Shown: positions 22,798 to 31,699, counted from the stretch's first letter. The stretch is 33,823 bases of DNA from Streptomyces sp. 8K308 (GCF_004348315.1 NZ_SMKC01000048.1:1-33823); one strand, 5' to 3'. Notes: generated by a model from the letters alone, not told the origin. Made by a program: numbers and translations.

Positions 22798-24141
22798 TCA
22801 AACGGCGACGGACAGTTCCTGCAGACGCTCGCGGAACTCCCGAACGGGAGGTACGGACTTGTGCGGCTCCAACCGCGTGGAGAACTCCTTGAGGCGGTTC
22901 AGGGCCCGAACGGAGCTGACACTGTCCTCCAGCAGTCCGGCGCCGTAGTTCGCGGCGTCCAACGCACCCTCCAGGTCACCACCGGCGAGCCGCGCCTCAG
23001 CCAGACGGCTTGACCGCACCGCCTTGTCCCGGGGGGCGGCTCTCGTCACGGACGTCTCCAGGGAACAGGTCGCGCGTTCCACCTGCCCCGAGCGCAACAG
23101 GACCTTTCCCTCGGTCGACCGCAGTTGTGCCTCGCCGAACCAGTCGAGCCAGTCAGGGTTCTCATCCGTCACGTGGCGCTCCCACAGGGAGGTGGCACGG
23201 TTGAGTGCCGCGCCGGCCTCGCGGTGGTCGCCGTCGCGTGAGAGCGCCTCTGCCTTGTGCAGGTAGAGGAACGACTGGGTACAGGGCGACAGAGAGCGTG
23301 GCGCGTTGTCGATCGCGGTCGAGATGAGGTCGACACGCTCAGCGGTGCGCCCGGCCTCGGAGACGTGCACGCCCATCTCCGCGAGGATGAAAGCGCCGAA
23401 GGCGTCGTCGGCGGCGGTGCGGGCGCTGCGGAGGGCGCCGACGTAATAGCGCTGGCCTGCGGATCGTAGACCGGCGTCGTAGGCCATCCATCCGGTCAGG
23501 TGCGACACGCGGGCCGCCAGCGCGTACAGCCGGAGCCTGACCTTGTCGGTGTAGCGGCCACCGCTGAGGAGGCCGGTGACTAGAGCCAGATCGCCTCGCG
23601 CCTGTTCCAGCAGCCGCGCGCCGCCAAGCTGGTCGTCGAGCGTGCGGAGGGTGCTGATGCGCTGCTCGATCGTCGAGACCATCGTGTCCGTGACCCGGTC
23701 ACCGTTGAGCGCCGTGGCCATGGCGGACGGCGCATCTACCCAGCTTGCCGCGAGACCCGTCAGAGCGGCTCCCGTGATGGTCAGGAAGCCTCTGCGATCC
23801 ATCCGTCCACTCCCCACCAGATCGGACAACGCCTCGACGGTACCGGCCTCTGTCCAGGGAGCGGTAAGCCCGGTCACCTCCCAGACCGGGAGCCAGCGGG
23901 GCCATCCCTCCGTACGAGCCTGCTCATACGGGACGCCCAGCAGGTCGGCCAGGACACGCTGGGCGTCCGCGTCCGGCTCCTGACCCTGTGCCCACTTCCA
24001 GACAGTCGTCCGGTTGGTCGCCAGCGGGATACCGAGCTTCCTCCCGTGCTCCTGCATGAGCCGGGCGAATTCGGCCTTGCCCCATCCACGCGTCTGGAGG
24101 AGGAAGCTCAGCGGATGGACTGCTAACGGCTGGGCAGGCAC
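22798..24141 (-). CDS. XRE/TPR transcriptional regulator
   Basis: 447 residues from GTG 24141, AGGAG 7 bases upstream. The N-terminal helix-turn-helix covers about 8-75 (WGKAEFARLMQEHGRKLGIP then TNRTTVWKWAQGQEPDADAQ). Near 113-135 lies MDRRGFLTITGAALTGLAAS, a twin-arginine-like hydrophobic stretch often seen in this Streptomyces regulator family and not a true signal here. The rest is TPR-like. It is divergent from the RsbW-like gene and may control the peptide-oxygenase locus. GTAGC/GCTAC repeats at 24169-24203 lie in the shared intergenic region. Confidence 0.88.
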   Translation of the reverse strand: MPAQPLAVHPLSFLLQTRGWGKAEFARLMQEHGRKLGIPLATNRTTVWKWAQGQEPDADAQRVLADLLGVPYEQARTEGWPRWLPVWEVTGLTAPWTEAGTVEALSDLVGSGRMDRRGFLTITGAALTGLAASWVDAPSAMATALNGDRVTDTMVSTIEQRISTLRTLDDQLGGARLLEQARGDLALVTGLLSGGRYTDKVRLRLYALAARVSHLTGWMAYDAGLRSAGQRYYVGALRSARTAADDAFGAFILAEMGVHVSEAGRTAERVDLISTAIDNAPRSLSPCTQSFLYLHKAEALSRDGDHREAGAALNRATSLWERHVTDENPDWLDWFGEAQLRSTEGKVLLRSGQVERATCSLETSVTRAAPRDKAVRSSRLAEARLAGGDLEGALDAANYGAGLLEDSVSSVRALNRLKEFSTRLEPHKSVPPVREFRERLQELSVAV

Positions 24142-24168
24142 GTCATCACTCCTGTCACCCCCTCAAGG

Positions 24169-24203
24169 CGTAGCTGTGAGGCTACGTCTCGTGTCCGGCT
24201 ACG
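24169..24203. promoter_or_regulatory. CGTAGC/GCTACG repeats in a divergent intergenic region
   Basis: CGTAGC at 24169-24174 and GCTACG at 24181-24186 form an inverted repeat, and GCTACG recurs at 24198-24203. They lie 28-62 bases upstream of the XRE/TPR gene, where an autoregulator would bind. Confidence 0.35.
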
Positions 24204-24326
24204 GGGAGGGCGTCCCCAGGGGAAACCCCCTAGAAACGTTCCGACGGGCCGGGGTAGCGGCGTTGACTGGGTATCAGCCGCCAGCGAGCGCCCAGCTGAA
24301 CGCTTGCGGGGCGGTTCCTCAGATCG

Positions 24327-24366
24327 GCGGCTCCATTCCCGCGCCCCCCGTCGGGGATGGAGCCGC
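24327..24366 (+). terminator. Hairpin in the leader of the RsbW-like gene
   Basis: GCGGCTCCAT (24327-24336) pairs exactly with ATGGAGCCGC (24357-24366), extended inward by CCC/GGG. It ends 26 bases before ATG 24393. It could attenuate the downstream operon, or end a transcript from further upstream. Confidence 0.45.
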
Positions 24367-24392
24367 TCTCCAGCTCTTCGGAGGCGTCCGCC

Positions 24393-24887
24393 ATGCCCAC
24401 GCTCGTCCATCGGTTCGACCTCGCGGGTACCGAATCCGAGGTGCCCCTGGCTCGGCGCGAGATCGTCGACAAGGTACGCGCATGGAGTGTGCCGCCGGAC
24501 GAGGAGGCTGCCGACGCCGTCGGACTCGTCGCCTCCGAGCTCATCACCAACGCCGTGGTCCACGGGGCGGGGCCGATCACCGTCACCCTTTCCCACCGGC
24601 CTGGTCGCTTGGTGATCGATGTCCTGGATGGCGACCCGTCGGTTCCTCGGCCCGGATGTGCCCAGGCGGACGACGAGCATGGGCGCGGTCTGGCGCTGGT
24701 CCGACTACTCGCGGCGCACTGCGCCTGGGAGCCCGCCGGCCCCGGTAAGCGGGTATGGGCCGAGCTGGCGCTACCCACGGTGGTTGAGGGAAAACCTGCC
24801 GCCACCGGTCCGCGTGGCTTATTCGCGATGTGGGCCAAGTGCCGGGGCGGAGTCCAGTCCGAGTTGCTGACGGTGGCAGTCGCGTGA
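24393..24887 (+). CDS. RsbW-like ATP-binding protein (HATPase_c_2)
   Basis: 164 residues from ATG 24393; CGGAGG precedes it by 7 bases. The Bergerat fold is clear: VGLVASELITNAVVHG (N box), LVIDVLDGDP (G1), and EHGRGLALVRLLAAHCAWEP (G2), then a last strand GKRVWAEL. Such single-domain proteins are typical of streptomycetes and may act as anti-sigma kinases. No cognate anti-anti-sigma gene is adjacent, so its partner is unknown. Its stop overlaps the next gene (GTGA). Confidence 0.88.
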   Translation: MPTLVHRFDLAGTESEVPLARREIVDKVRAWSVPPDEEAADAVGLVASELITNAVVHGAGPITVTLSHRPGRLVIDVLDGDPSVPRPGCAQADDEHGRGLALVRLLAAHCAWEPAGPGKRVWAELALPTVVEGKPAATGPRGLFAMWAKCRGGVQSELLTVAVA

Positions 24888-25219
24888 CGGGGAAACACGC
24901 AGTACGGGCGGATCCGTCTCCGGACCGCGATGTGGTCTTCCGCCTCACCCGCCGCGACATCGACCCCGTCACAGGTGAGCCGACGGCCTACGCACTGTGG
25001 GACCGGCATGAATGGCAGACCCACGGCGAGTGCTGGCTGTGGTGCGGCCGTGACGACGTCGAGGTGACGTGGATCGGGCCCGTCCGCTCGAGCGGCATGC
25101 ACGCGGCTCTCTTTGCGTGCCGCGCCTGCCTGTACGCACTGGATCAGCGTGTCCTGGAGGCCAACATGCGCCAGGACGCGGCCGTCCTCCCGGTGAGCAA
25201 CCAGGCCGCCTGGTCGTAG
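24884..25219 (+). CDS. Hypothetical protein with CxxxC and CxxC pairs
   Basis: 111 residues from GTG 24884, coupled to the RsbW-like gene by a 4-base overlap. The central part reads YALWDRHEWQTHGECWLWCG, and later ALFACRACLYALDQRVLEAN. The two cysteine pairs (C-x3-C and C-x2-C) may form one metal site. Surrounding strands and tryptophans suggest a small zinc-ribbon-like fold. No family is recognised. It is followed by hairpins at 25257-25297 and 25308-25325. Confidence 0.7.
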   Translation: MTGKHAVRADPSPDRDVVFRLTRRDIDPVTGEPTAYALWDRHEWQTHGECWLWCGRDDVEVTWIGPVRSSGMHAALFACRACLYALDQRVLEANMRQDAAVLPVSNQAAWS

Positions 25220-25256
25220 GCGCGGAGTCCGGGCTCACCGAGCCCCCCAAAGACCG

Positions 25257-25297
25257 CCGCCTCACGGAAATCCATCTCTCCCACGGCCGTGAGGCGG
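25257..25297 (+). terminator. Hairpin between the ATPase operon and the peptide gene
   Basis: CCGCCTCACGG (25257-25267) pairs exactly with CCGTGAGGCGG (25287-25297). A second hairpin, CCGCCGG/CCGGCGG, lies at 25308-25325. They separate the RsbW-like pair from the small peptide gene and may end the first transcript. Confidence 0.6.
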
Positions 25298-25351
25298 CCA
25301 TGACCTTCCGCCGGATCCCCGGCGGGAGACCCGAAGAGGAAGGAGCACGAG

Positions 25352-25519
25352 GTGGAAGAGCGCACGGCACCGCCTCCGGCCCGTAGCGGCCTGCTGATGG
25401 CGGTCGAGGAGCTGACCGCCGTGCACGACCGGTACGACAGCCTTCGGTCCGACAACGCCGGAAGCTCCGGCGATGCGCCGTGGCCGGGCGGCGACGGCAA
25501 CCTGCACGACAGCGAGTAG
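25352..25519 (+). CDS. 55-residue acidic peptide, possible modified-peptide precursor
   Basis: GTG 25352 follows GAGGAAGGAG with good spacing. The product begins MEERTAPPPARSGLLMAVEE and continues LTAVHDRYDSLRSDNAG then SSGDAPWPGGDGNLHDSE. The first half has a leader-like helix (LLMAVEELTAVHDRYDSL); the second is flexible, rich in Gly, Asp, Ser and Asn, with one Trp and one His. It stands directly upstream of a JmjC oxygenase and an aldo/keto reductase, behind a strong hairpin that would keep the peptide message in excess. This is how precursor genes of ribosomal modified peptides are often arranged. No known precursor family is recognised, so the role is inference. Confidence 0.65.
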   Translation: MEERTAPPPARSGLLMAVEELTAVHDRYDSLRSDNAGSSGDAPWPGGDGNLHDSE

Positions 25520-25535
25520 GCACGCACGCACCAAG

Positions 25536-25575
25536 CGGCGGGGGCCGGCACGACTGGCCGTGTCGGCCCCCGCCG
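25536..25575 (+). terminator. Strong hairpin between peptide and oxygenase genes
   Basis: CGGCGGGGGCCG (25536-25547) pairs perfectly with CGGCCCCCGCCG (25564-25575), a 12-bp all-GC stem with a 16-base loop. It lies 17 bases after the peptide stop and 38 bases before the oxygenase start. A leaky terminator here would set peptide above enzyme. Confidence 0.7.
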
Positions 25576-25613
25576 TGTCCGCATCAGGCGACCACACCGT
25601 TGGAGGCACAGCG

Positions 25614-26810
25614 ATGGAACATCGATTGATCACCGCGATTGAGACAGCACTCGGGTGGAGCGGGGCCGAGGAGCTGGGCAAGGGCTTCGCGCGGGGCGGT
25701 CTGGACGATCCCGCGCTCCTCTCCCGCCTCCTGACCCCGAACCGGCTGCTCGACATTGCCATGCGCAGGAGCCTGAACCGCCCCCAGTTCCGGTGCTTCC
25801 AGAAGGGTGTGGAGGTGCACCCGGCCGTCTACTACACCGACAGCGTCAGTCCCCGGGGCCAGAGCATCCCCATGGTCAACATGCGCAGCCTCGGAAACCT
25901 CCTGCGGGAAGGCTCGACGCTCATCCTCGACCAGGCCAACGTCTTCGACCCGACGATGGAGGTCGCGTGCAGGGCGCTGCAGTGGTGGTCCCATGAGCGC
26001 GTGCAGGTCAACGCGTACCTGACGACGAACGACGCCGCCGGCTTCCCCCTGCACTGGGACGACCACGACGTCGTGATCGTGCAGCTCGCCGGGGAGAAGG
26101 AGTGGGAGGTGCGCGCGGCTTCCCGTAAGGTCCCCATGTACCGGGACTCCGACCCCAACGGCACGCCGAGCGACGAGATCATCTGGTCCGGCGTGATGAG
26201 GACAGGCGATGTCATGCACATCCCCCGAGGCTACTGGCACCAGGCGACCCGGACCGGCAGCGGCTCGGGGAAGAGCCTCCACGTCACCTTCGGCATCACC
26301 AAACGCACCGGCGCCAGTTGGCTCGCCTGGCTTGCCGACTGGTGCCGCGAGCACGAGATCTTCAGGCACGATCTGGACCGCTGGCACGGCCCCGACAGGG
26401 CACCTCTTACCGAGGCCGCCACGACGCTGCTCGGCGAGCGCTCCCCGGCCGCTTACCTGGCCGCGTACGAGCAACAGACGACACTGCCTCGGCACGTGCC
26501 CTTCCTTGACATTCTCGGGCCGCTGGATGCCGTGGTGTGCACCACCCACTTCCCTCCCCGGATCCAGGAGAGCGGGGAGACCGTCGACGTCTTGGCCTCG
26601 GGGAAGAAGCTGACCCTCGCGGCCAAGGCTCTGCCGGCGCTGCGTTTGCTCCTGAGCGGTAGGCCGGTCGTGCTGGAACAGGCTGCGACCCTCGTCGGGG
26701 CCGAAGTGGCGGAGGTCGCCGAGATCCTGGTGGAGGAGGAGTTGTGCGCGGTCCTGACCCCCGAGTTGTCCTCGGGCTACACCGGTCTCGTCACGAACGC
26801 CGGCTCCTGA
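25614..26810 (+). CDS. JmjC/cupin_4-type iron oxygenase
   Basis: 398 residues from ATG 25614, with GGAGG 8 bases upstream. The metal triad of 2-oxoglutarate oxygenases is visible: H147-x-D149 in FPLHWDDHDVVIVQLAGEKE, and His209 in MHIPRGYWHQA. The jelly-roll core is followed by a helical part and a winged-helix-like end (VVLEQAATLVGAEVAEVAEI), as in ribosomal-oxygenase (ROX)-type enzymes that hydroxylate protein side chains. Its position after a small peptide gene suggests that peptide as substrate. The 3' end overlaps the aldo/keto reductase by 67 bases, so both are made together. Confidence 0.85.
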   Translation: MEHRLITAIETALGWSGAEELGKGFARGGLDDPALLSRLLTPNRLLDIAMRRSLNRPQFRCFQKGVEVHPAVYYTDSVSPRGQSIPMVNMRSLGNLLREGSTLILDQANVFDPTMEVACRALQWWSHERVQVNAYLTTNDAAGFPLHWDDHDVVIVQLAGEKEWEVRAASRKVPMYRDSDPNGTPSDEIIWSGVMRTGDVMHIPRGYWHQATRTGSGSGKSLHVTFGITKRTGASWLAWLADWCREHEIFRHDLDRWHGPDRAPLTEAATTLLGERSPAAYLAAYEQQTTLPRHVPFLDILGPLDAVVCTTHFPPRIQESGETVDVLASGKKLTLAAKALPALRLLLSGRPVVLEQAATLVGAEVAEVAEILVEEELCAVLTPELSSGYTGLVTNAGS

Positions 26811-27601
26811 CCGGCGCGCTGGATCTGGGCGTCACTGCGCTCGACACCAGCACCAACTACGCCAGCTTCCGCTCGCACCAGATCCTGGCTCGGACAGCCG
26901 GTGACCTGCTGCCGAAGTTCACGGTCTCCACGAAAGTCGGCTACTTCCCGGGACCCGATGGGGCGGAGCACTCCCTGGATCCCGTGCGGCTGAAGGCGGC
27001 CGTGGAAGAGGCGGCCAAAGACCTCGGACGTGCGCCGGACATTGTGTTCCTGCACAATCCGGAACAGTCGCTCCGGGAAGCCGTGCCGTACAACAAGGAT
27101 CTGCTAGCTGCGGCGTGTACGGCCCTGGATGACGCAACAGCGAAGGGGCTGTGCACCGCGTGGGGCGTCGCGTCGTGGGATCCGTCCCCGCTTCTGAGCA
27201 TGGTCGCGCCGGCCGTGCCGAGGCCGTCGGTCCTCATGGTCCGCGCCGGATTGCTGGTCGGAGCCAGAACGCTGGACGCAGCGGACACCCTCATCGACGC
27301 CTGGGATCTCAGCGATGGCGAAGTCTGGGGGATGAGCCCCTTTGGGGGCGCCACCAGTGCCTCCGTGTGGGACAGGGTCGACCCGTGCCTCTTCCTTCAG
27401 GCCGGCGGCCGGCTGTCCCGCGTACAAGCAGCGTTCAGAACCGCCTACCACCTCCCGCGGGTTGGCTCCATCGCCGTGGGCACCGACGAACCGGCCCACT
27501 TGGGGGAACTCGTTGGAGCGCTGGCAGGCCAGGTGGAGGAGCGAACCGTGCAGGAGTACCGGAGGCTCCTTCGCGACCGCTCGGGTGATCAGTCCTCCTG
27601 A
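26744..27601 (+). CDS. Aldo/keto reductase
   Basis: 285 residues. GTG 26744 lies inside the end of the oxygenase gene, with GGAGGAG just before it. The catalytic tetrad of the family is present: D34 and Y39 (ALDTSTNY), K64 (STKVG) and H104 (FLHNPE). The barrel continues through WGVASWDPSPLL and SVLMVRAGLLVGART. The enzyme would reduce a carbonyl with NADPH. Close coupling with the oxygenase suggests that it acts on an oxidised product of the same pathway. It converges on the phosphotransferase-like gene, overlapping by 13 bases. Confidence 0.85.
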   Translation: MRGPDPRVVLGLHRSRHERRLLTGALDLGVTALDTSTNYASFRSHQILARTAGDLLPKFTVSTKVGYFPGPDGAEHSLDPVRLKAAVEEAAKDLGRAPDIVFLHNPEQSLREAVPYNKDLLAAACTALDDATAKGLCTAWGVASWDPSPLLSMVAPAVPRPSVLMVRAGLLVGARTLDAADTLIDAWDLSDGEVWGMSPFGGATSASVWDRVDPCLFLQAGGRLSRVQAAFRTAYHLPRVGSIAVGTDEPAHLGELVGALAGQVEERTVQEYRRLLRDRSGDQSS

Positions 27602-28446
27602 AGGTCCTTGATGACTTGCCCGGCCATGCGCCGCGCGGGCTCCAACCGAGGATCCTCCGGGTGCGCGTACGGCCCGAGGATCTTCGAGCAGACGAACAGC
27701 GTCATCAGCTTGCCGTCCCGGCTCTCCAAGTCCCGCCGACGCTCCTGCCGTACACGATCGGCCAGAGACGGGACGGCAAGCGAGCTCCCCCACAGCGAGG
27801 CGGAATCAAGCCCCTGTGGGGCGTTCCCCCAGTCCTCCCAGTCGAAGAGACTGAACACCGGCGCCGTCACGTTGGCCCAGTTGAGGTCGGCGTGGGCCGG
27901 CAACCAACGCTGGACGGTCGTATCGAAGTCGCCGGAAAAGACAGCTCGGATGGACTCAGTGACCGACGCCTGGGTGATGGTGTCGGTGTCAGGGGTAGCG
28001 ACCCGCCTCGTCTGGTGCGCTGCCAGCGCGTCCAGAGAGGCGCTCAACCCATCCCACCACTCGTCCGGGAGTTCGGGGTCCTCACTCAGAATGGCGCTTC
28101 CGACGGGAGCGGCTGGCAGGAGGTCGGTTTCGTCAGCTCGCCACATGACCGGTTCGCCAACGTCCCGCCAGACCACGCACCCCCGCCATGTCGGCTGGGT
28201 GACGCCATCCAAGCGGGCGGCGCATTCGGTGCCGTTCCATCCTTGATCGGCGATCTTGTCGAGCAAGCGTCGCTCGATGCGGACCCAGGTATCGCGGTCT
28301 GTCCTGGCTCCCACGGACCGGCGCTTTCGTACCACCGTACCCGGGAGGAATCGCACCTGCAGAGACCGCGCGACGCGATCCAGAACCTTGTCAACCGGCT
28401 GTACGCGTAGGTCAACAGCCTGACTCGTGGAGACCGAGAGCGTCAT
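27589..28446 (-). CDS. Aminoglycoside-phosphotransferase-like protein
   Basis: 285 residues from ATG 28446. The kinase-like signature is PAHADLNWANV (H185, D187, N192), followed by the metal motif FDWEDWG (D202). The N-terminal lobe is short and lacks an obvious nucleotide loop. The family phosphorylates small molecules such as aminoglycosides, choline or homoserine; the substrate here is unknown. There is no ribosome binding site and TACGGT lies 8 bases upstream, so a leaderless start is possible. It is divergent from the methyltransferase gene. Confidence 0.85.
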   Translation of the reverse strand: MTLSVSTSQAVDLRVQPVDKVLDRVARSLQVRFLPGTVVRKRRSVGARTDRDTWVRIERRLLDKIADQGWNGTECAARLDGVTQPTWRGCVVWRDVGEPVMWRADETDLLPAAPVGSAILSEDPELPDEWWDGLSASLDALAAHQTRRVATPDTDTITQASVTESIRAVFSGDFDTTVQRWLPAHADLNWANVTAPVFSLFDWEDWGNAPQGLDSASLWGSSLAVPSLADRVRQERRRDLESRDGKLMTLFVCSKILGPYAHPEDPRLEPARRMAGQVIKDLQED

Positions 28447-28543
28447 ACACGCGACCGTAGCAGCGGGGCGGCGAGAGGTAGCCCAACACGAGGAACCAGC
28501 GGCTACGTTCGGCTACTTCCAGTACCTCACGGGACGTGATCAC

Positions 28544-29340
28544 ATGAGTCTGTTCACAGGAACCGCCGGCTACTACCGTCAGTTCCGCCCCGGCATCCCG
28601 GAAGACGTCGCCGACACCTTGGACAAGGCCGCTCCGTCCCGGTCCGGGGGTCGGCGTCGCCTGCTGGACGTCGGCACCGGCACCGGACTGGTCGCCGAGG
28701 CACTGCTCGACCGGTTCGACGACATCATCGCCATCGACAACGATGCCGACATGCTGACTGTGGCGGAATCGGCGCTGCGCCCGAAGCTGCCCGAAGGCAC
28801 GCACCTGTCGCTCATCGAGAGCACCGCAGAGGACTTCGTGCCACCCGCCGGCTGGAAAGCCGACCTGGTCACGATCTGCCGTGCGTTCCATTGGCTCGAC
28901 CAGCCCGCCGTCCTGGCCCACCTGGACGATCAGGTCGCACCCGACGGTCTGGTGGCCATCTTCGGGGACACCAACTTCTGGACCGCGACCAGTCCGTGGA
29001 AGGAAGCCGTCCGGGACGTCGTCAGGAAATTCCTGGGCGAGGAACGGCGCGCGGGCTCCGGCACCTTTCAGCATCACAACCGCCGTACAGCGAGATCATG
29101 GAGGAGTCGCCCTTCGATCGGGTGGAGGAGGCGCGGATCCCCGTGCGCCGCACCTGGACCGCCGAGAGCATCCTCGGCTACCTCTACTCCACCTCATTCG
29201 CCGCACCCCATCTCTTCGGCGACCGGCTGCCGACACTTGAGACCGCAGTCAAGGAGCGGCTCGCGGCCCTCAGCGAGGACGACACCTTCCCTGAGGAGAA
29301 CGAATTTCTGATCCGCTTTGGGCGGCGGAGTGGGAGGTGA
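28544..29340 (+). pseudogene. SAM-dependent methyltransferase, frameshifted
   Basis: Starts at ATG 28544: MSLFTGTAGYYRQFRPGIPE. Motif I is LLDVGTGTGLVAEAL (40-54), acidic motif IIDN follows, and VTICRAFHWLDQP is motif IV-like. Near 29081-29085 the frame must change: the first frame degenerates into arginine-rich sequence, while another reads YSEIMEESPFDRVEEARIPV and continues to TGA 29340 with FLIRFGRRSGR. Adding one C (CGCCG to CGCCCG) would join them as HHNRPYSEI. So it is a one-base deletion, or a base-calling error. If the error reading is right, the enzyme is an intact class I methyltransferase of about 265 residues. Confidence 0.75.
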
Positions 29341-29416
29341 GTGCGGCGTTGCGAGACGCGGCTTGGCGCGGCGCGTAACACGCCGTGTGAGAACCTCGGC
29401 GCTTAGGGTCAGGTAC

Positions 29417-30374
29417 ATGACCGCACGGGAGCGCGTTGTCGTAGTCGGGGGTGGGGTGGCAGGGCTCACCACCGCCGTCGTTCTCGCCGAGGCCGGGGCG
29501 TCGGTGCACGTGATCGCCGAGCAGGTGCCTGGTGTCACGTCGCTGGCGGCCGGGGCGATGTGGGGTCCGTACCTGGTCGAGCCGAAGGACAAGGTCGAAC
29601 AGTGGGGACAACGGTCCCTGGAGATCTTCCGGCATCTGGCTCAGGACCCGGCGACGGGCGTCCGGCTCACCAGAGGCATAGGCGTCCCGGACGGCTGAGG
29701 CCGCGCCGGCCTGGGCCACGACCCTTCCGGGCTTCCGGCCGTGCGCGCCTGCCGAACTCCCGACAGGGTTCACGGCTGGCTACCGGTTCACCGTGCCACT
29801 GATCGACATGCCCACCTACCTCGACTACCTCCTGCGCCGGCTGCATGATGCCGGGGGAGTGATCGAGCAGCGACGGCTGACCTTGCTCTCGGACGTCGGT
29901 CCGGCCTCGATGATCGTCAACTGCGCGGGCCTCGGGGCACGCGACCTGGTTCCCGACCCTGCCCTTCGACCCATCCGTGGTCAGCATGTCGTGGTCACCA
30001 ACCCGGGGCTGACCGAGTTCTTCTCAGAGGACACCGGGCTCTCACCGGATCTGCTCTGCTTCTACCCCCACGGTGACACCGTCGTGCTGGGCGGCACAGC
30101 GATCGACGGCGAGGGCGTCCTTGCCCCCGATGACAACGCGGCGGCCGGCATCCTCGCCCGCTGCGCCGAGGTCGAACCCCGCCTCGCCGAGGCCCGCGTC
30201 CTGGAGCACAGGATCGGCGCTCGGCCGACCCGCGCCACGATCCGTGTGGAGAGCGGCCGGTGGGAGGACGGCACCCTGGTCGTGCACAACTACGGGCATG
30301 GAGGCGCCGGCGTCACGCTGTCGTGGGGGTGCGCCGAGGAGACTCGGGCGTTGCTTTTCCGTCAAGTGATCTAG
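29417..30374 (+). pseudogene. D-amino-acid-oxidase-like flavoenzyme, frameshifted
   Basis: ATG 29417 starts a FAD-binding N-terminus, VVVVGGGVAGLTTAVVLAEA, then AAGAMWGPYLV typical of the DAO family. It runs into a stop at 29696-29698. The rest lies in the +1 frame, AAPAWATTLPGFRPCAPAEL then FTVPLIDMPTYLDYLLRRLH, and continues to VVHNYGHGGAGVTLSWGCAE and stop 30374. The crossing is at about 29684-29690, where one extra C in GTCCCGG explains it. A -10 box TAGGGT 7 bases before the ATG suggests a leaderless start. Repaired, it would be a normal D-amino-acid oxidase of about 318 residues. Confidence 0.8.
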
Positions 30375-30417
30375 GCGTAGAGGAGCAGACGTTGCGACGT
30401 CCGGCGCGCGGGATCGT

Positions 30418-31122
30418 TCAGGGAGCTCCAGCCCGCTTGTAGCCGACCCAGAACCGGCCACCGGCCTGCCTGAGCACGTCGTCCACGACGGCCGTGAGGG
30501 GCTCTACTGTCCCGCCCAGTACCTGCTGTAGGCCATGGTGGAGGCGTGTGCTGAGCCCCGGTGCGGTGGTCCCCAGGCGGCGTGCCAGCCACTTCCCACC
30601 GCCTCCCCAGGAACCGCCAACGGCCAGCGCGAGCTCACCGGTGCGTCGGACCAGTTCGGTCGAGATGAACAGGCGCTCGTTCTGGTCGTTGCTTCCCGCG
30701 AGGTCGTCCAGGAGGTCGGTGATCGCGTAGCGGCGGTCATCGATCTCTTCCGCCGACGCCGGGGGTGGTCCGGAGGCGGTCAGCTTCCGGGCCTGTGCAG
30801 CGAGGAGTGCTCCGAGTCCGTCGGTGTCGAAGAGCAGCTGCCCGTCGGCGCACATCCACAGCAGTGGTGACCGGCGCTTGCGTAGTTCCCGTTCGACGTA
30901 GGCGTGCCACGTCGCCTCGGTGTGCACGAACATCTCCACCGGCCAGTCGGCGTATTGGAGACTCGCGCGGTACGGGGCTGGGGCTCCGTGGAGCAGGACC
31001 ACGATGTCGAGGTCCGACGTTGCCGTGCGGCGGCCCGTCACGACGCTGCCGCCCAGGAACGCGGCGCGCGCTTCGGGGTGCTGTTCAGCTACGACGGCGC
31101 GTGCGGCCTCGATCGCATCCAT
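30418..31122 (-). CDS. Nucleotidyltransferase-domain protein
   Basis: 234 residues from ATG 31122, starting MDAIEAARAVVAEQ. The pol-beta-type active site is AFLGGSVVTGRRTATSDLDI (G25-S26 and the D37/D39 pair). A helical C-terminal half follows (YAITDLLDDLAGSNDQNERL), then LALAVGGSWGGGGKWLARRL. It may be a small-molecule adenylyltransferase of the kanamycin-type fold or a MNT-type antitoxin; no HEPN partner lies beside it, so I favour the former. An upstream open extension to 31182 is not protein-like. The intergenic region to the DUF317 gene shows no further gene. Confidence 0.82.
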   Translation of the reverse strand: MDAIEAARAVVAEQHPEARAAFLGGSVVTGRRTATSDLDIVVLLHGAPAPYRASLQYADWPVEMFVHTEATWHAYVERELRKRRSPLLWMCADGQLLFDTDGLGALLAAQARKLTASGPPPASAEEIDDRRYAITDLLDDLAGSNDQNERLFISTELVRRTGELALAVGGSWGGGGKWLARRLGTTAPGLSTRLHHGLQQVLGGTVEPLTAVVDDVLRQAGGRFWVGYKRAGAP

Positions 31123-31313
31123 GCGGCAACTATCCGCACGGCCCTCGCCGCACGCACGTCGTTTTCCGCGGTTGGACTGCAATACCTTGCACTTTGCGTC
31201 TCAGTTCACCGGGGGCAGACAGCAAAGATCCACGAATGGCTGGCCAACGCTGCAGCGGCATGTGAACCTAGACGACCTTCTCGTAAAACACCAGGTCAAA
31301 GAGGTGATTGCCC

Positions 31314-31667
31314 GTGACTACGGCGTCCTCGGGCCCCGGATTCTCCACCACTGTCGAGGCCCTGCGGCTGCGTGAGTGGCTGCTCGGCCCGGGCCAGGCC
31401 ACGCTTGTGATGGATCAGTTCTCCGCCGACGACTTCCACCTGGTCGTGGACGACCGCGCGGACGTGCATGTCAATTCGAAGGACGGTCGCTTCTACCTTG
31501 GTTGGTTCCCGCTCGGGCGTCCTGGCACCGACGGCGAGGGGTGGAAGATCGCCGTCACCGGAACGGCCAAGGTGCGCGGCTACCAGATTTCCTTCGATAC
31601 CGAGACGCCGGCGGATGTCGTGGCCGCCGCGGCCGCTCGCGTGCTGGAGACCTCCCAGCGGGTGTGA
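31314..31667 (+). CDS. DUF317-type protein, single domain
   Basis: 117 residues from GTG 31314. GAGGTG lies 7 bases ahead; the in-frame TTG at 31308 is too close to it. The DUF317 core is GRFYLGWFPLGRPGTDGEGW, then KIAVTG...YQISFDTETPADVV. Members are found almost only in Streptomyces and its plasmids and integrative elements, often with two such domains; only one is present here. Its coding strand lies opposite the run-on frame of the truncated DnaC-like gene. Function unknown. Confidence 0.75.
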   Translation: MTTASSGPGFSTTVEALRLREWLLGPGQATLVMDQFSADDFHLVVDDRADVHVNSKDGRFYLGWFPLGRPGTDGEGWKIAVTGTAKVRGYQISFDTETPADVVAAAAARVLETSQRV

Positions 31668-31699
31668 CACCCAGAGGCTCGAGTCGGCGCTCGTCGTCT

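Noticed and set aside
22798..24141. Twin-arginine signal in the XRE/TPR regulator
   Set aside because: It begins near residue 113, after the DNA-binding domain, so it cannot be an export signal from this start.
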